A DNA stretch of 64,000 nucleotides from Rubrimonas sp036788415 (GCF_036788415.1 NZ_DAIQNN010000005.1:1-64000), one strand, 5' to 3'; shown: positions 1 through 8,102, numbered from the stretch's first letter. Translations and numbers: made by a program. The notes: generated by a model from the letters alone, not told the origin.

Positions 1-100
1 CGGGGCCGATCGCCCTGATCGTCTCGCCCTCGATCAGCACGTCGGCCTTCCACGCCCGGTCCGCGGTCACGACTGTGCCGCCCTTGATCACTTTGGTCAT
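1..100 (-). CDS. hydA: Dihydropyrimidinase (N-terminal fragment, cut by window edge)
   Basis: Only the first 33 codons are present; the gene runs off the left edge. The peptide begins MTKVIKGGTVVTADRAWKAD, the usual opening of the cyclic amidohydrolase family of D-hydantoinases and dihydropyrimidinases. The expected reaction is ring opening of dihydrouracil or dihydrothymine to the N-carbamoyl beta-amino acid, step two of reductive pyrimidine degradation. The upstream genes on the same strand (a Mug-like glycosylase ending 14 bp before it, then a beta-ureidopropionase) and the nearby PreA/PreT pair fit this better than allantoinase or a general hydantoinase. An AGGAG lies 11 bp upstream of the ATG. 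No catalytic metal ligands fall in this fragment. Confidence 0.82.
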   Translation of the reverse strand, partial: MTKVIKGGTVVTADRAWKADVLIEGETIRAIGP

Positions 101-114
101 TCGTCGGGGGTCTC

Positions 115-645
115 CTATGATGTTCCGGTTCGCCCGCCGCGTTCAATCGCTGAGCGGAGGTCATTCATGCGCGCCTCGACGACAGACGTCGGCGCGTAGG
201 GGCCGGGCATCCGTTCGACCACGTATCCTTCGGCGATCAGCCGCGCGCCCGCGAGTTCCGCCGGCTCGGCGTAGACGAACGCGATTATTGGCTTGTCGCC
301 CAGCCCTCCGAGGCGGTTGATCAAGTCATCCACCGCTTCCTGTTTTTCGCGCCGGGTTAGGTCGCTTGCCCCTCTAGTCGGACGACGAACCAAGTCGGCG
401 AAGCCGAAGCCGCTGGCGAATGCGTGCACATCCTCTTGCCCGGCTGGAGCAGGCGCGAGGATGCCGAACTTCTGGAGGCGCTTCCAGAGCGTACGCCCAT
501 GGCGACCTTGGTAGTAATGGCCTGCCGCGACCGAGGTCGGAGATGGGTTCAAGCCGACAAAGACGGCCTTGAGGCCCGGTCGCAGCAACTCGGCGAGAGT
601 AGGAGTCGGTCGACCGTCGACGAGAACCGTTTCTCGACCCATCAT
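115..645 (-). CDS. Mug/TDG-like uracil (mismatch) DNA glycosylase
   Basis: This 176-residue protein resembles family 2 uracil-DNA glycosylases (Mug/TDG), which remove uracil or thymine from mismatched DNA. Residues about 27-35 read AVFVGLNPS, matching motif 1 (GINPG in E. coli Mug, whose Asn activates water). A later PGPYAPTS segment sits where motif 2 is expected. I start it at the first of two adjacent ATGs; longer forms would run into the upstream pydC stop at 668. It sits between pydC and the dihydropyrimidinase gene with gaps of 22 and 14 bp, so it is probably co-transcribed. Codons such as AGA, CTA, ATA and CGA occur here and are rare in neighbouring genes, suggesting recent acquisition. 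Confidence 0.7.
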   Translation of the reverse strand: MMGRETVLVDGRPTPTLAELLRPGLKAVFVGLNPSPTSVAAGHYYQGRHGRTLWKRLQKFGILAPAPAGQEDVHAFASGFGFADLVRRPTRGASDLTRREKQEAVDDLINRLGGLGDKPIIAFVYAEPAELAGARLIAEGYVVERMPGPYAPTSVVEARMNDLRSAIERGGRTGTS

Positions 646-667
646 GCGATCGCGGGGCTTGCGCGGC

Positions 668-1918
668 TCACCCCACCACCTCCGCTGTCTCCAGCACCGC
701 ATGCAGCAGCACGTTCGCGCCCTTCGTCGCCCAGTCCTGCGTGATCTCCTCGGCCTCGTTGTGGCTGAGGCCGTCGACGCAGGGGCACATGATCATCGCC
801 GTCGGCGCGACGCGGTTGACCCAGCAGGCGTCGTGCCCCGCGCCGCTCACGATGTCGCGATGCGAGTAGCCCAGCCGCTCCGCCGCCGCGCGCACCGCCG
901 CCACGCAGCCCGGATCGAAGGCCGGCGGGTCGAACTGGCCGGAGATCACGCTCTCGAAGCCGCAGCCGAGCGCGTCGCAGATCGCCGGCGCGCGCGCCAT
1001 TATCTCCGCCTCCATCGCCAGAAGCGTCTCCAGCACATGGCTGCGGATGTCGATGGTGAACACCACCTTGCCGGGGATGATGTTGCGGCTGTTGGGAAAG
1101 ACGTCGACATGCCCGATCGCGCCCACCGCGTTGGGCTGATGCTTCATCGCGATCTCGTGCGCCAACTCGGTGATCTGCGCGAGGCCCCGCCCGGCGTTGC
1201 GCCGCATCGGCATCGGCGTCGAGCCGGTGTGGCTCTCCTTGCCGGTGACCGTGCACTCGATCCAGCGCAGCCCCTGCCCGTGGGTGACCACGCCGATGTC
1301 CCTGCCCTCCGCCTCGAGGATCGGCCCCTGCTCGATATGCAGCTCGAAGAACGCCTTCATCTTCCGCGCGCCGACTTGCTCGTCGCCCTTCCAGCCGATC
1401 CGCTCCAGCTCGTCGCCGAAGCGCAGGCCCTTGGCGTCGCGGCGGTCATAGGCCCAGTCCCGGTCGATCACGCCGGCGAAGACGCCCGAGGCCAGCATGG
1501 CGGGGGCGAAGCGCGTGCCCTCCTCGTTGGTCCAGTTGGTCAGCACGATGGGGTGGCGGGTGCGCACGCCCAGATCGTTGAGCGTGCGCATCACTTCGAG
1601 CCCGCCGAGCACGCCGAGCACGCCGTCGTATTTCCCGCCCGTCGGCTGGGTGTCGAGATGGCTGCCCATGTAGACCGGCGGCGCCTCGGGGTCGGTCCCC
1701 TCGCGGCGGGCGAACATCGTGCCCATCTCGTCGACGCCCATGCTCAGGCCCGCTTCGTCGCACCAGCGCTTGAACAGCGCCCGGCCCTCGGCGTCGGCGT
1801 CGGTCAGGGTCTGGCGGTTGCAGCCGCCGGCGACGCCCGGGCCGATCTTCGCCATCTCCATGAGGCTGTCCCACAGACGCGCGCCGTTGAGCGTAAGGTT
1901 CGCGCCGGGCTCCGCCAT
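668..1918 (-). CDS. pydC: M20-family beta-ureidopropionase / N-carbamoyl amidohydrolase
   Basis: A 416-residue zinc amidohydrolase of the hydantoinase/carbamoylase group in peptidase family M20. His87 and Asp98 lie in GSHLDTQPTGGKYDG, a Glu pair follows in NEEGTRF (about 132-133), and the dimer-interface motif SHTGSTPM is present. The family hydrolyses N-carbamoyl-beta-alanine, allantoate or N-carbamoyl amino acids. Linkage to dihydropyrimidinase, PreA/PreT and RutR makes N-carbamoyl-beta-alanine the best guess (third step of pyrimidine reduction). The ATG at 1918 is preferred because upstream in-frame codons read into the RutR operator and the divergent rutR gene. Confidence 0.85.
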   Translation of the reverse strand: MAEPGANLTLNGARLWDSLMEMAKIGPGVAGGCNRQTLTDADAEGRALFKRWCDEAGLSMGVDEMGTMFARREGTDPEAPPVYMGSHLDTQPTGGKYDGVLGVLGGLEVMRTLNDLGVRTRHPIVLTNWTNEEGTRFAPAMLASGVFAGVIDRDWAYDRRDAKGLRFGDELERIGWKGDEQVGARKMKAFFELHIEQGPILEAEGRDIGVVTHGQGLRWIECTVTGKESHTGSTPMPMRRNAGRGLAQITELAHEIAMKHQPNAVGAIGHVDVFPNSRNIIPGKVVFTIDIRSHVLETLLAMEAEIMARAPAICDALGCGFESVISGQFDPPAFDPGCVAAVRAAAERLGYSHRDIVSGAGHDACWVNRVAPTAMIMCPCVDGLSHNEAEEITQDWATKGANVLLHAVLETAEVVG

Positions 1919-1961
1919 CGCATGCCGTCCTTTCGGGCTGTGCGCCCTGCGCTTGTCTTTT

Positions 1962-1977
1962 CCGACCGGTTGGTCAA
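1962..1977. promoter_or_regulatory. Predicted RutR operator between pydC and rutR
   Basis: The 16-mer CCGACCGGTTGGTCAA matches the E. coli RutR consensus TTGACCA-N2-TGGTCAA at 11 of 14 defined positions, with a perfect right half. It sits in the 127-bp gap between the divergent pydC and rutR starts, 44 bp from pydC and 69 bp from rutR, so one site could control both. In the known system uracil or thymine releases RutR. The match is seen in the sequence; the function is inferred. Confidence 0.6.
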
Positions 1978-2045
1978 AAACAGACACGCCCCGTCGGGAG
2001 TCGTCAAGCGCGTTCGCCCGCACTCGCGCAGGAGACCTCCCGAGC

Positions 2046-2669
2046 ATGTCCCGCGCCGCCGGCGATAGCCCCACCCGCATCCAGCGCGAGAAGACGCAAG
2101 CGATCCTCGACGCGGCGCTCGAGCTGTTCTCGGCGCAGGGCTTCCACGGCGCGACCCTCGACGCCATCGCCGAGGCGGCGGGGCTCTCCAAGCCCAACCT
2201 CCTCTATTACTTCCCGTCCAAGGAGGCGATCCACCGCGCCCTGCTGGAGGCGCTGCTCGACCGCTGGCTCGACCCGCTGCGCCAACTCGACCCTGCGGGC
2301 GAGCCGCTGGCCGAGATCGCCGGCTACGTCCTGCGCAAGCTCGAGATGGCGCGCGACCATCCGCGCGAGAGCCGGCTGTTCGCGCAGGAGGTGATGCAGG
2401 GCGCGCCCCGCATCGGCGACGTGCTCGCCGGGCCGCTCAAGGCGCTGGTGGACGAGAAGGCGGCGGTGATCGCCGGCTGGGCGCGCGCGGGAAAGATCGC
2501 GAAAGTCGATCCGCGCCACCTGATCTTCTCGATCTGGGCGGCGACACAGCATTACGCTGATTTCGACGCGCAGGTGCGCGCCGTGCTCGGCGCCGACCAT
2601 GAGGGCCGCTTCCACGACGCCGCCCGCACGCTGCGCACGCTGTTCGTCGAGGGGCTGCGCCCGCGCTGA
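2046..2669 (+). CDS. rutR: RutR-family pyrimidine-responsive TetR regulator
   Basis: A 207-residue TetR-family repressor. The N-terminal helix-turn-helix (about residues 17-62) contains TLDAIAEAAGLSKPNLLYYF, close to E. coli RutR (QIAELAGVSKTNLLYYF). The ligand domain also tracks RutR closely: ALVDEKAAVIAGW, DPRHLIFSIWAATQHYADF and the terminal VEGLRPR. RutR senses uracil and thymine and controls pyrimidine degradation. It is divergent from pydC across a RutR-like operator, and its stop lies 3 bp from the convergent preA stop. The ATG at 2046 gives the usual RutR length. Confidence 0.9.
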   Translation: MSRAAGDSPTRIQREKTQAILDAALELFSAQGFHGATLDAIAEAAGLSKPNLLYYFPSKEAIHRALLEALLDRWLDPLRQLDPAGEPLAEIAGYVLRKLEMARDHPRESRLFAQEVMQGAPRIGDVLAGPLKALVDEKAAVIAGWARAGKIAKVDPRHLIFSIWAATQHYADFDAQVRAVLGADHEGRFHDAARTLRTLFVEGLRPR

Positions 2670-2672
2670 GCC

Positions 2673-3974
2673 CTATTCCGCAGCCATCCGCCCCGGGTTG
2701 TTGGGGTGCGTCGTCCAGTCGGCGTGGCCGGCCTCCACGACGCGGCCCGTGCGCGGATCGACCGCCCCCGCCGGCAGCCGCTCCATGGTGATGCAGGCCT
2801 CCACCGGGCAGACGTTGACGCAGAGATTGCAGGCGACGCATTCCGCGTCGATCACCTCGAACACGCGCTCGGGCGACATCGAGATCGCCTGATGCGAGGT
2901 GTCCTCGCAGGCGGCGAAGCAGCGGCCGCACTTGATGCACAGATCCTGATCGATCCGCGCCTTGGTGACGTAGTTCAGGTTGAGGTGCTGCCACTCCGTC
3001 ACGTTCGGCACGGCCCGCCCGATGATCGCGCCGAGATCGGGATGGCCCTGCTTGTCCATCCAGAGTTCGAGCCCCGAGATCATCTCCCGCACCACCTTGA
3101 AGCCGTAGGTCATCGCCGCGGTGCAGACCTGCACGTTCGAGGCGCCGAGCGCGAGGAATTCCGCCGCGTCGCGCCATGTCGTCACGCCGCCGATGCCGGA
3201 GATGGGTTTTCCGCGCGTCTCGGGGTCGCGGGCGATCTGGGCGACCATGTTGAGGGCGATGGGCTTGACGGCAGGGCCGCAATAGCCGCCATGGCTGCCC
3301 TTGCCGTCGATGGTCGGCTCCGGCGCGAACAGGTCGAGATCGACGCTGGTGATCGAGGAGACGGTGTTGATCAGGCTCACCGCGTCCGCGCCGCCCTTGA
3401 ACGCGGCGCGCGCGGGATAGCGGATGTCGGTGATGTTCGGGGTCAGCTTCACGATCACCGGCATGCGGGTGTTCTGCTTGCACCAGCGGGCGACCATCTC
3501 GATGTACTCGGGCACCTGGCCGACCGCCGAGCCCATGCCGCGCTCGCTCATCCCGTGCGGACAGCCGAAATTCAGCTCGATCCCGTCGGCGCCGGTCTCC
3601 TCGACCAGCGGCAGGATGGTCTTCCACGAAAGCTCGTCGCAGGGGACCATCAGCGAGACGACCATCGCGCGGTCGGGCCAGTCGCGCTTGACCTCCTTGA
3701 TCTCGCGCAGGTTCACGTCGAGCGGGCGGTCGGTGATCAGTTCGATGTTGTTGAGCCCGAGCACGCGCCTGTCGGCGCCGTAGACCACCCCGTAGCGGGG
3801 GCCGTTGACGTTGACGATGGCGGGGTCGAGGCCGAGCGTCTTCCACACCACCCCGCCCCAGCCGTCGCGGAAGGCGCGCTCGACGTTGACCTTCTTGTCG
3901 GTCGGCGGGGCGGAGGCCAGCCAGAAGGGGTTCGGGGACTTGATCCCGAGGAAGTCGGAGCGGAGATCGGCCAT
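2673..3974 (-). CDS. preA: Dihydropyrimidine dehydrogenase, FMN/Fe-S subunit
   Basis: A 433-residue PreA-type subunit that reduces uracil or thymine at the FMN site, using electrons passed from PreT. The N-terminal barrel (about 1-320) contains NFGCPHGMSERGMG, where Cys138 aligns with the catalytic Cys671 of mammalian DPD. The C-terminal segment has two 4Fe-4S motifs, CIKCGRCFAAC and CVACNLCVNVCP. Length is normal for the family. It is the last gene of the apparent preT-DUF1428-preA operon, 13 bp after the DUF1428 stop. Confidence 0.92.
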   Translation of the reverse strand: MADLRSDFLGIKSPNPFWLASAPPTDKKVNVERAFRDGWGGVVWKTLGLDPAIVNVNGPRYGVVYGADRRVLGLNNIELITDRPLDVNLREIKEVKRDWPDRAMVVSLMVPCDELSWKTILPLVEETGADGIELNFGCPHGMSERGMGSAVGQVPEYIEMVARWCKQNTRMPVIVKLTPNITDIRYPARAAFKGGADAVSLINTVSSITSVDLDLFAPEPTIDGKGSHGGYCGPAVKPIALNMVAQIARDPETRGKPISGIGGVTTWRDAAEFLALGASNVQVCTAAMTYGFKVVREMISGLELWMDKQGHPDLGAIIGRAVPNVTEWQHLNLNYVTKARIDQDLCIKCGRCFAACEDTSHQAISMSPERVFEVIDAECVACNLCVNVCPVEACITMERLPAGAVDPRTGRVVEAGHADWTTHPNNPGRMAAE

Positions 3975-3987
3975 GGCGCGCCCCCGC

Positions 3988-4335
3988 TCAGGCGTCGAGG
4001 ATCATGGCGAAGCCGCCATAGATCATGCGCTTGCCGTCGAAGGGCATCGGCTCGGCGTGCATCCGGGGGTCGGCCATGATCTTCTCCCAGCCGGCGTCGC
4101 GCGCGGCGCGCGACGGCCAGACGATCCACGAGAACACGACGCTCTCGCCCTCCGCGAGCTTCACGGCCATCGGGAAGGACGTCAGCTCCCCGTCCGGCAC
4201 GTCGTCCGCCCAGCATTCGACGACGCGCGTGGCGCCGAACTCGCGAAACAGCGCCGCCGCCTTCTCCGCATGCGCGAGATAGGCTTCCCGGTTCGCGTCG
4301 GGCACCGCCGCGACCAGGCCGTCGACATAGTCCAT
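3988..4335 (-). CDS. DUF1428-family small protein
   Basis: A 115-residue protein of the DUF1428 (YbaA-like) family, which has a dimeric alpha+beta barrel fold and no firm function. Recognisable features are MDYVDGLVAAVP at the start and the end FDGKRMIYGGFAMIL. GGGAGGTG lies 5 bp before the ATG at 4335; a GTG two codons upstream overlaps the preT stop as GTGA and is the alternative start. It lies between preT and preA, which encode the two subunits of one enzyme, so its expression is tied to pyrimidine catabolism. A role there is inference only. Confidence 0.8.
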   Translation of the reverse strand: MDYVDGLVAAVPDANREAYLAHAEKAAALFREFGATRVVECWADDVPDGELTSFPMAVKLAEGESVVFSWIVWPSRAARDAGWEKIMADPRMHAEPMPFDGKRMIYGGFAMILDA

Positions 4336-4337
4336 GC

Positions 4338-5690
4338 TCACCTCCCGCTCAGCGTTTCGTGGATGTCCATCGCCGCGTCGCGCCCCTGCGCGACGGCGGT
4401 CACGGTCAGGTCTTCGCCGCCTGCGGCGCAGTCGCCGCCGGCCCAGACGCCCTTGAGCGACGTGCGCCCGCGCCCGTCCACCGCGATCTTGCCGCCGTCG
4501 AGCTTCAGACCTTTCGGAGCGCCGTCGAGCGTCTGGCCGATGGCGCTCAGCACGAGGTCGGCTGCGAGCGCGAAAGTCTCGTCCGTCTCGGTCAGCCCGC
4601 CGGGGCCGTCCTGCGCATAGGCGAACTCCACCGCCTGCGCCGCGCCCTTGCCCTTGATCCGCTTGGGAACCGCGTTCGTCACGATCCGCACCCCGAGGGA
4701 TTTCGCGTGCTCTTGCTCCTCGCGGCTCGCGCTCATCCGTTCGGGGCCGCGGCGATAGACGATGGTCGCCTCTTCCGCGCCCAACAGCTTCGCCTGCGCG
4801 GCGGCGTCGATGGCGGTCATGCCGCCGCCGATCACCACCACCCGACGCCCGACCGGCACGGCGGCGAGGTCCTCCGCTTGCCGCAGCTCGGCGATGAAGT
4901 CGACCGCCGGGCGCACGCCGTCCTTCTTCGCCCCCGCCGCCTTCAGCGCGTTGACGCCGCCGAGGCCGATTCCGAGGAACACCGCGTCGAAATCGCGCCG
5001 CAACGCCTTCAGCGACAGCTCCGCGCCGAGCCGCTTACCGGTCTCGACCGTGATGCCGCCGATCTTCAGCAGCCAGTCGAGTTCGGCCTGCGCGAAGCCG
5101 TCCGGCGTCTTGTAGGCGGCGATGCCGTATTCGTTGAGCCCGCCCGCCTTGGGCCGCGCGTCGTAGAGCGTCGCATCGTGCCCCAGCATGGCGAGGCGGT
5201 GCGCGCAGGCGAGCCCCGCCGGCCCCGCGCCGACCACTGCGACCCGCTTGCCCGTCGGCTCGGCGCGCGAGAAGGGATGCGCGCCGGTCGCCATCAGCGC
5301 GTCGGTGGCGAAACGCTGGAGCGCGCCGATGCGCACCGGCGCGCCTTCGGCGGCCTCGCGCACGCAGGCCTGCTCGCAGAGCGTCTCGGTCGGGCAGACG
5401 CGGGCGCACATGCCGCCGAGGATGTTCTGGCTCAGGATCGTGCGCGCCGCGGCTTCGGTCGCGCCCGTCGCGATCTGGCGGATGAAGAGCGGGATGTCGA
5501 TTTCGGTCGGGCAAGCGGCGATGCAGGGCGCGTCGTGGCAGAAATAGCACCGATCCGCCGCGACCAGCGCCTCATGCGCGTCGAGCGGGGGCGCGACGTC
5601 GGCGAAGTTGGCCGCGAGCGCCTCCGGGGCGAGACGGCCGGGCGCGATCCCGGGCTTTCGGGGCGACGTGGCGGGGTGCGCGGGCGTCAT
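4338..5690 (-). CDS. preT: Dihydropyrimidine dehydrogenase, FAD/NAD(P)H subunit
   Basis: A 450-residue flavoprotein of the PreT/GltD type, which takes electrons from NAD(P)H and feeds them to PreA. Residues 48-60 (CYFCHDAPCIAAC) and 95-109 (CARVCP..LCEQAC) supply the N-terminal Fe-S ligands, and Gln125 in IGALQRF aligns with the Gln ligand of mammalian DPD. An FAD-binding GAGPAGL follows at about 154 and a nucleotide-binding VVVIGGGMTAID near 290. It is the first gene of its operon; the 200 bp upstream hold an AT-rich inverted repeat. Confidence 0.9.
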   Translation of the reverse strand: MTPAHPATSPRKPGIAPGRLAPEALAANFADVAPPLDAHEALVAADRCYFCHDAPCIAACPTEIDIPLFIRQIATGATEAAARTILSQNILGGMCARVCPTETLCEQACVREAAEGAPVRIGALQRFATDALMATGAHPFSRAEPTGKRVAVVGAGPAGLACAHRLAMLGHDATLYDARPKAGGLNEYGIAAYKTPDGFAQAELDWLLKIGGITVETGKRLGAELSLKALRRDFDAVFLGIGLGGVNALKAAGAKKDGVRPAVDFIAELRQAEDLAAVPVGRRVVVIGGGMTAIDAAAQAKLLGAEEATIVYRRGPERMSASREEQEHAKSLGVRIVTNAVPKRIKGKGAAQAVEFAYAQDGPGGLTETDETFALAADLVLSAIGQTLDGAPKGLKLDGGKIAVDGRGRTSLKGVWAGGDCAAGGEDLTVTAVAQGRDAAMDIHETLSGR

Positions 5691-5738
5691 GGACCTCTCC
5701 CTGTCATGCGACGAGCGGAAGTCTGGCGCCCCTTCGGA

Positions 5739-5758
5739 ATTTTATCAAAAGGTAAAAT
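5739..5758. promoter_or_regulatory. AT-rich inverted repeat upstream of preT
   Basis: ATTTTA-N8-TAAAAT lies 49 bp before the preT ATG inside a short AT-rich island that stands out from the GC-rich surroundings. Further upstream, at 5822-5828, is TTGACCA, a perfect left half of the RutR consensus without a matching right half. The 5691-5892 gap holds no convincing gene. I read it as the promoter/operator region of the preT operon, but no clear -35/-10 pair was found. Confidence 0.35.
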
Positions 5759-5892
5759 ATCGGGGGGTCCCGCCGGCGTCGGGCGGCGGCGCGAGAGCGC
5801 AGGCCGACCCGTGGGACTCGATTGACCAAGTTTTTCCTCCGAAAAACAAGGGTACCCACCGCTCGACAGCTGCTTTCAGGTCGATCTCCGCG

Positions 5893-6462
5893 CTAGAACC
5901 CGCTCAGCCCCTCGAAGTCGATTGCCTCGAAATAGGCGACCTTGTCGGCTTCTTGGGCGCCGCCGGTCACCTGCACGAGGATGCGGTTGTCCACCAGCGC
6001 CATCACCTCGCCGCCATGGGTGACGAGATAGCGCAACCGCCCCAGCCGCCGCACATCGCCCTGCATCGCCATGATGGAGGGCGTGGCGAGCATCGCGCCC
6101 ATGGTCGCGACCATCGGATTGTCGGCCATCAGCTGCACCTGAAGCGATGCGCCGTCCCTCGCATAGGTCGCCGCGGCGGTCAGCCCGCCGCCGAGAAACA
6201 GCGCGCCGAGCGCCTCGGGCTCGGCGTCGGTCCTGCTCCAGCCGGCGAGCGCGGGCGGCAGGAACTGCGCCAGACCCTGCGCCTTCGCCTTGTCGAGAAG
6301 CGTCTTGGCGTAATCGAGCTCCTCCTTGGCGAGTTCCATGTCGCCGGCGCGATAGGCCTCGAGCGCGGCGGAGAGCGCGTCCTCGACCTCGTCGGCGAAG
6401 GCGGGCGGGGAGTTGAGCGCGGCGGTCATGGCGGCGGCGCAGGCGAGCAGGGCGGGGCGCAT
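5893..6462 (-). CDS. Secreted protein of unknown function
   Basis: A 189-residue protein with a clear signal peptide: MRPALLACAAAMTAALNSPPAFA, with cleavage expected after about residue 23. The mature part starts with a charged helical stretch (EDALSAALEAYRAGDMELAKEELDYAKTL) reminiscent of a TPR-type helix pair. A mixed alpha/beta C-terminal half ends in an acidic, aromatic tail. I do not recognise a family with confidence. The ATG at 6462 is chosen because the signal peptide begins there; a longer in-frame form starts at 6519. Its neighbours (preT behind, SRP RNA ahead) say nothing about its role. Confidence 0.65.
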   Translation of the reverse strand: MRPALLACAAAMTAALNSPPAFADEVEDALSAALEAYRAGDMELAKEELDYAKTLLDKAKAQGLAQFLPPALAGWSRTDAEPEALGALFLGGGLTAAATYARDGASLQVQLMADNPMVATMGAMLATPSIMAMQGDVRRLGRLRYLVTHGGEVMALVDNRILVQVTGGAQEADKVAYFEAIDFEGLSGF

Positions 6463-6529
6463 TGGCGAACTCCTAGGAAAGGCGGCGCAAGGATAGGGGC
6501 GCGGGGCCGGATGCGGCAAGCGGGGGCGG

Positions 6530-6558
6530 TTGAACCCGGCGCGGACGCTTGCTAGATG
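6530..6558 (+). promoter_or_regulatory. Probable sigma70 promoter of the SRP RNA gene
   Basis: TTGAAC (6530-6535), a 17-bp spacer and TAGATG (6553-6558) place transcription start near 6565, exactly at the 5' end of the SRP RNA terminal helix. Neither hexamer is perfect; spacing and position give the support. Confidence 0.45.
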
Positions 6559-6562
6559 ACAG

Positions 6563-6660
6563 GCGAGAGGTTGGCGCGGGCGAGCGCCTCGCCAACCCGG
6601 TCAGGTCCGGAAGGAAGCAGCCGTAACGAGCCCCGTTCGGGTCGCTGTCCAGCCTCTCAC
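6563..6660 (+). ncRNA. ffs: Signal recognition particle RNA (small bacterial 4.5S type)
   Basis: The conserved apical domain is present: GGTCAGGTCCGGAAGGAAGC followed by AGCCGTAACG. The ends pair as a terminal helix (GAGAGGTTGG with CCAGCCTCTC). Length is about 98 nt, normal for small bacterial SRP RNAs. The RNA binds Ffh and directs inner-membrane proteins to FtsY and SecYEG. It stands alone between a secreted-protein gene and the 3' end of dctM, with its own likely promoter; no T-tract terminator was seen. Exact ends are uncertain by a few bases. Confidence 0.93.
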
Positions 6661-6665
6661 CCGCC

Positions 6666-8057
6666 TCACTTGCCCAACAGGTAGTTCGGCAGCCCGAGCA
6701 CCAGCGAGGGGAAGGCGACGCACAGGCCCAGCCCGAACAGCTGCAGGAGCACGAAGGGCACGATCCCGCGGTAGATCTCCTGGATCGTCACCTCTTTCGG
6801 GGCGACGCCCTTGAGATAGAACAGCGCGAAGCCGAAAGGCGGGGTCAGGAAGCTGGTCTGCAGATTGGTCGACAGCAGGATCGTGAACCAGATCAGCGTC
6901 ACCACGCCGATATTGCTCGACACCCCCTCGAAGCCCGCCAGATGCGCGCCGAAGTCGAGCTCCGCGACGATCGGGCCGAACACCGGCAGCACGATCAGGG
7001 TGATCTCGATCCAGTCGAAGAAGAAGCCGAGGAAAAACACCATCGCCATCAGCACGAACAGCACGCCCCAGACGCCGACGCCCATCGAGTCGATGATGTT
7101 CTCGATCAGCACGTCGCCGCCCAGCGTCTTGAAGACGAGGCTGAAGCAGGTGGCGCCGACGAAAATGCCGAACAGCATCGCCGTCGTCATCGCCGAGGCG
7201 TGCGACACGTCGCGGACCGTGCGCCAGTTGAAGCGGCCCTTGTAGACGGCGAGCAGCGTCGCGCCGAGCGCGCCGATGCCCGAGGCTTCCGTCGGCGTGG
7301 CGAGGCCGGCGAAGATCGAGCCCAGCGTCACCGCGATCAGAGCGATCGGCGGGACGAAGCTGCCAAGCAGCATCGCCACATATTCGCCGCTGTCGCCGGG
7401 GCCGATGTCGTCGGGCATCGGCGGGGCGAGCTGCGGTTTCAGCCCGGTCAGCACGATGATGTAGACGCAGTAGAGCGCGGCCAGCAGCAGCCCCGGCACG
7501 ATGGCGGCGATGAACACCGTGCCGACCGGGATCGACATCAGGTCCGACATGATCACCAGCATGATCGACGGCGGGATGAGGATGCCGAGCGTCCCCGAGG
7601 CGGCGATGGTCCCGGTCGCCAGAGGATGCGAATAGCCGCGGGCGACCATCACCGGCAGCGCCATCAGCGTCATCATCACGACCGAGGCCCCGATGATGCC
7701 GGTGGTCGCCGCCATGATCGTGCCCATCAGCGTGACGGAGAGCGCGAGGCCGCCGGGGATCCGCCGGGTCAGCACCTGAAGCGCGTGCAGCAGGTCGTTC
7801 GCCACCCCGGATTTCTCCAGCATGGTGCCCATGTAGACGAACATCGGGATCGCCACGAGAACCGGGTTCTCCATGGTCGAGCCGAAAATGCGGTTGGGCA
7901 GCACGGTGATGCGCGCCCAGTTCATCACCCCGAGCATGTCGCCGAGCACCGCGAAGCCGAGGCCGACGCCGCCTAGAATGAAGGCGACCGGGTAGCCGGT
8001 GAACAGGAACGCCGCCAGCGCGACGAACATCAGGATGGGCAGGCTGTCAACGAGCAT
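6666..8057 (-). CDS. dctM: TRAP transporter large permease
   Basis: A 463-residue, highly hydrophobic protein of the DctM family, the 12-helix subunit of tripartite ATP-independent periplasmic transporters. These use an ion gradient to import organic acids delivered by a DctP protein. Typical stretches include LVAIPMFVYMGTMLEKSGV, a glycine-rich GIIGASVVMMTLMALP and ASGTLGILIPPSIM. It is the last gene of the dctP-dctQ-dctM operon, 45 bp after dctQ. The predicted substrate class follows from the DctP subunit. Confidence 0.92.
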   Translation of the reverse strand: MLVDSLPILMFVALAAFLFTGYPVAFILGGVGLGFAVLGDMLGVMNWARITVLPNRIFGSTMENPVLVAIPMFVYMGTMLEKSGVANDLLHALQVLTRRIPGGLALSVTLMGTIMAATTGIIGASVVMMTLMALPVMVARGYSHPLATGTIAASGTLGILIPPSIMLVIMSDLMSIPVGTVFIAAIVPGLLLAALYCVYIIVLTGLKPQLAPPMPDDIGPGDSGEYVAMLLGSFVPPIALIAVTLGSIFAGLATPTEASGIGALGATLLAVYKGRFNWRTVRDVSHASAMTTAMLFGIFVGATCFSLVFKTLGGDVLIENIIDSMGVGVWGVLFVLMAMVFFLGFFFDWIEITLIVLPVFGPIVAELDFGAHLAGFEGVSSNIGVVTLIWFTILLSTNLQTSFLTPPFGFALFYLKGVAPKEVTIQEIYRGIVPFVLLQLFGLGLCVAFPSLVLGLPNYLLGK

Positions 8058-8102
8058 GGAACCCGGTCTCCTTCGCGCGGCGTCGCGCAGCGGCCAGCGG
8101 CG

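Noticed and set aside
569..2068. A long plus-strand reading frame opposite pydC.
   Set aside because: Its protein is Arg/His/Ala-rich with no family pattern and mirrors a well-supported minus-strand gene. At this GC content such antisense frames are common.
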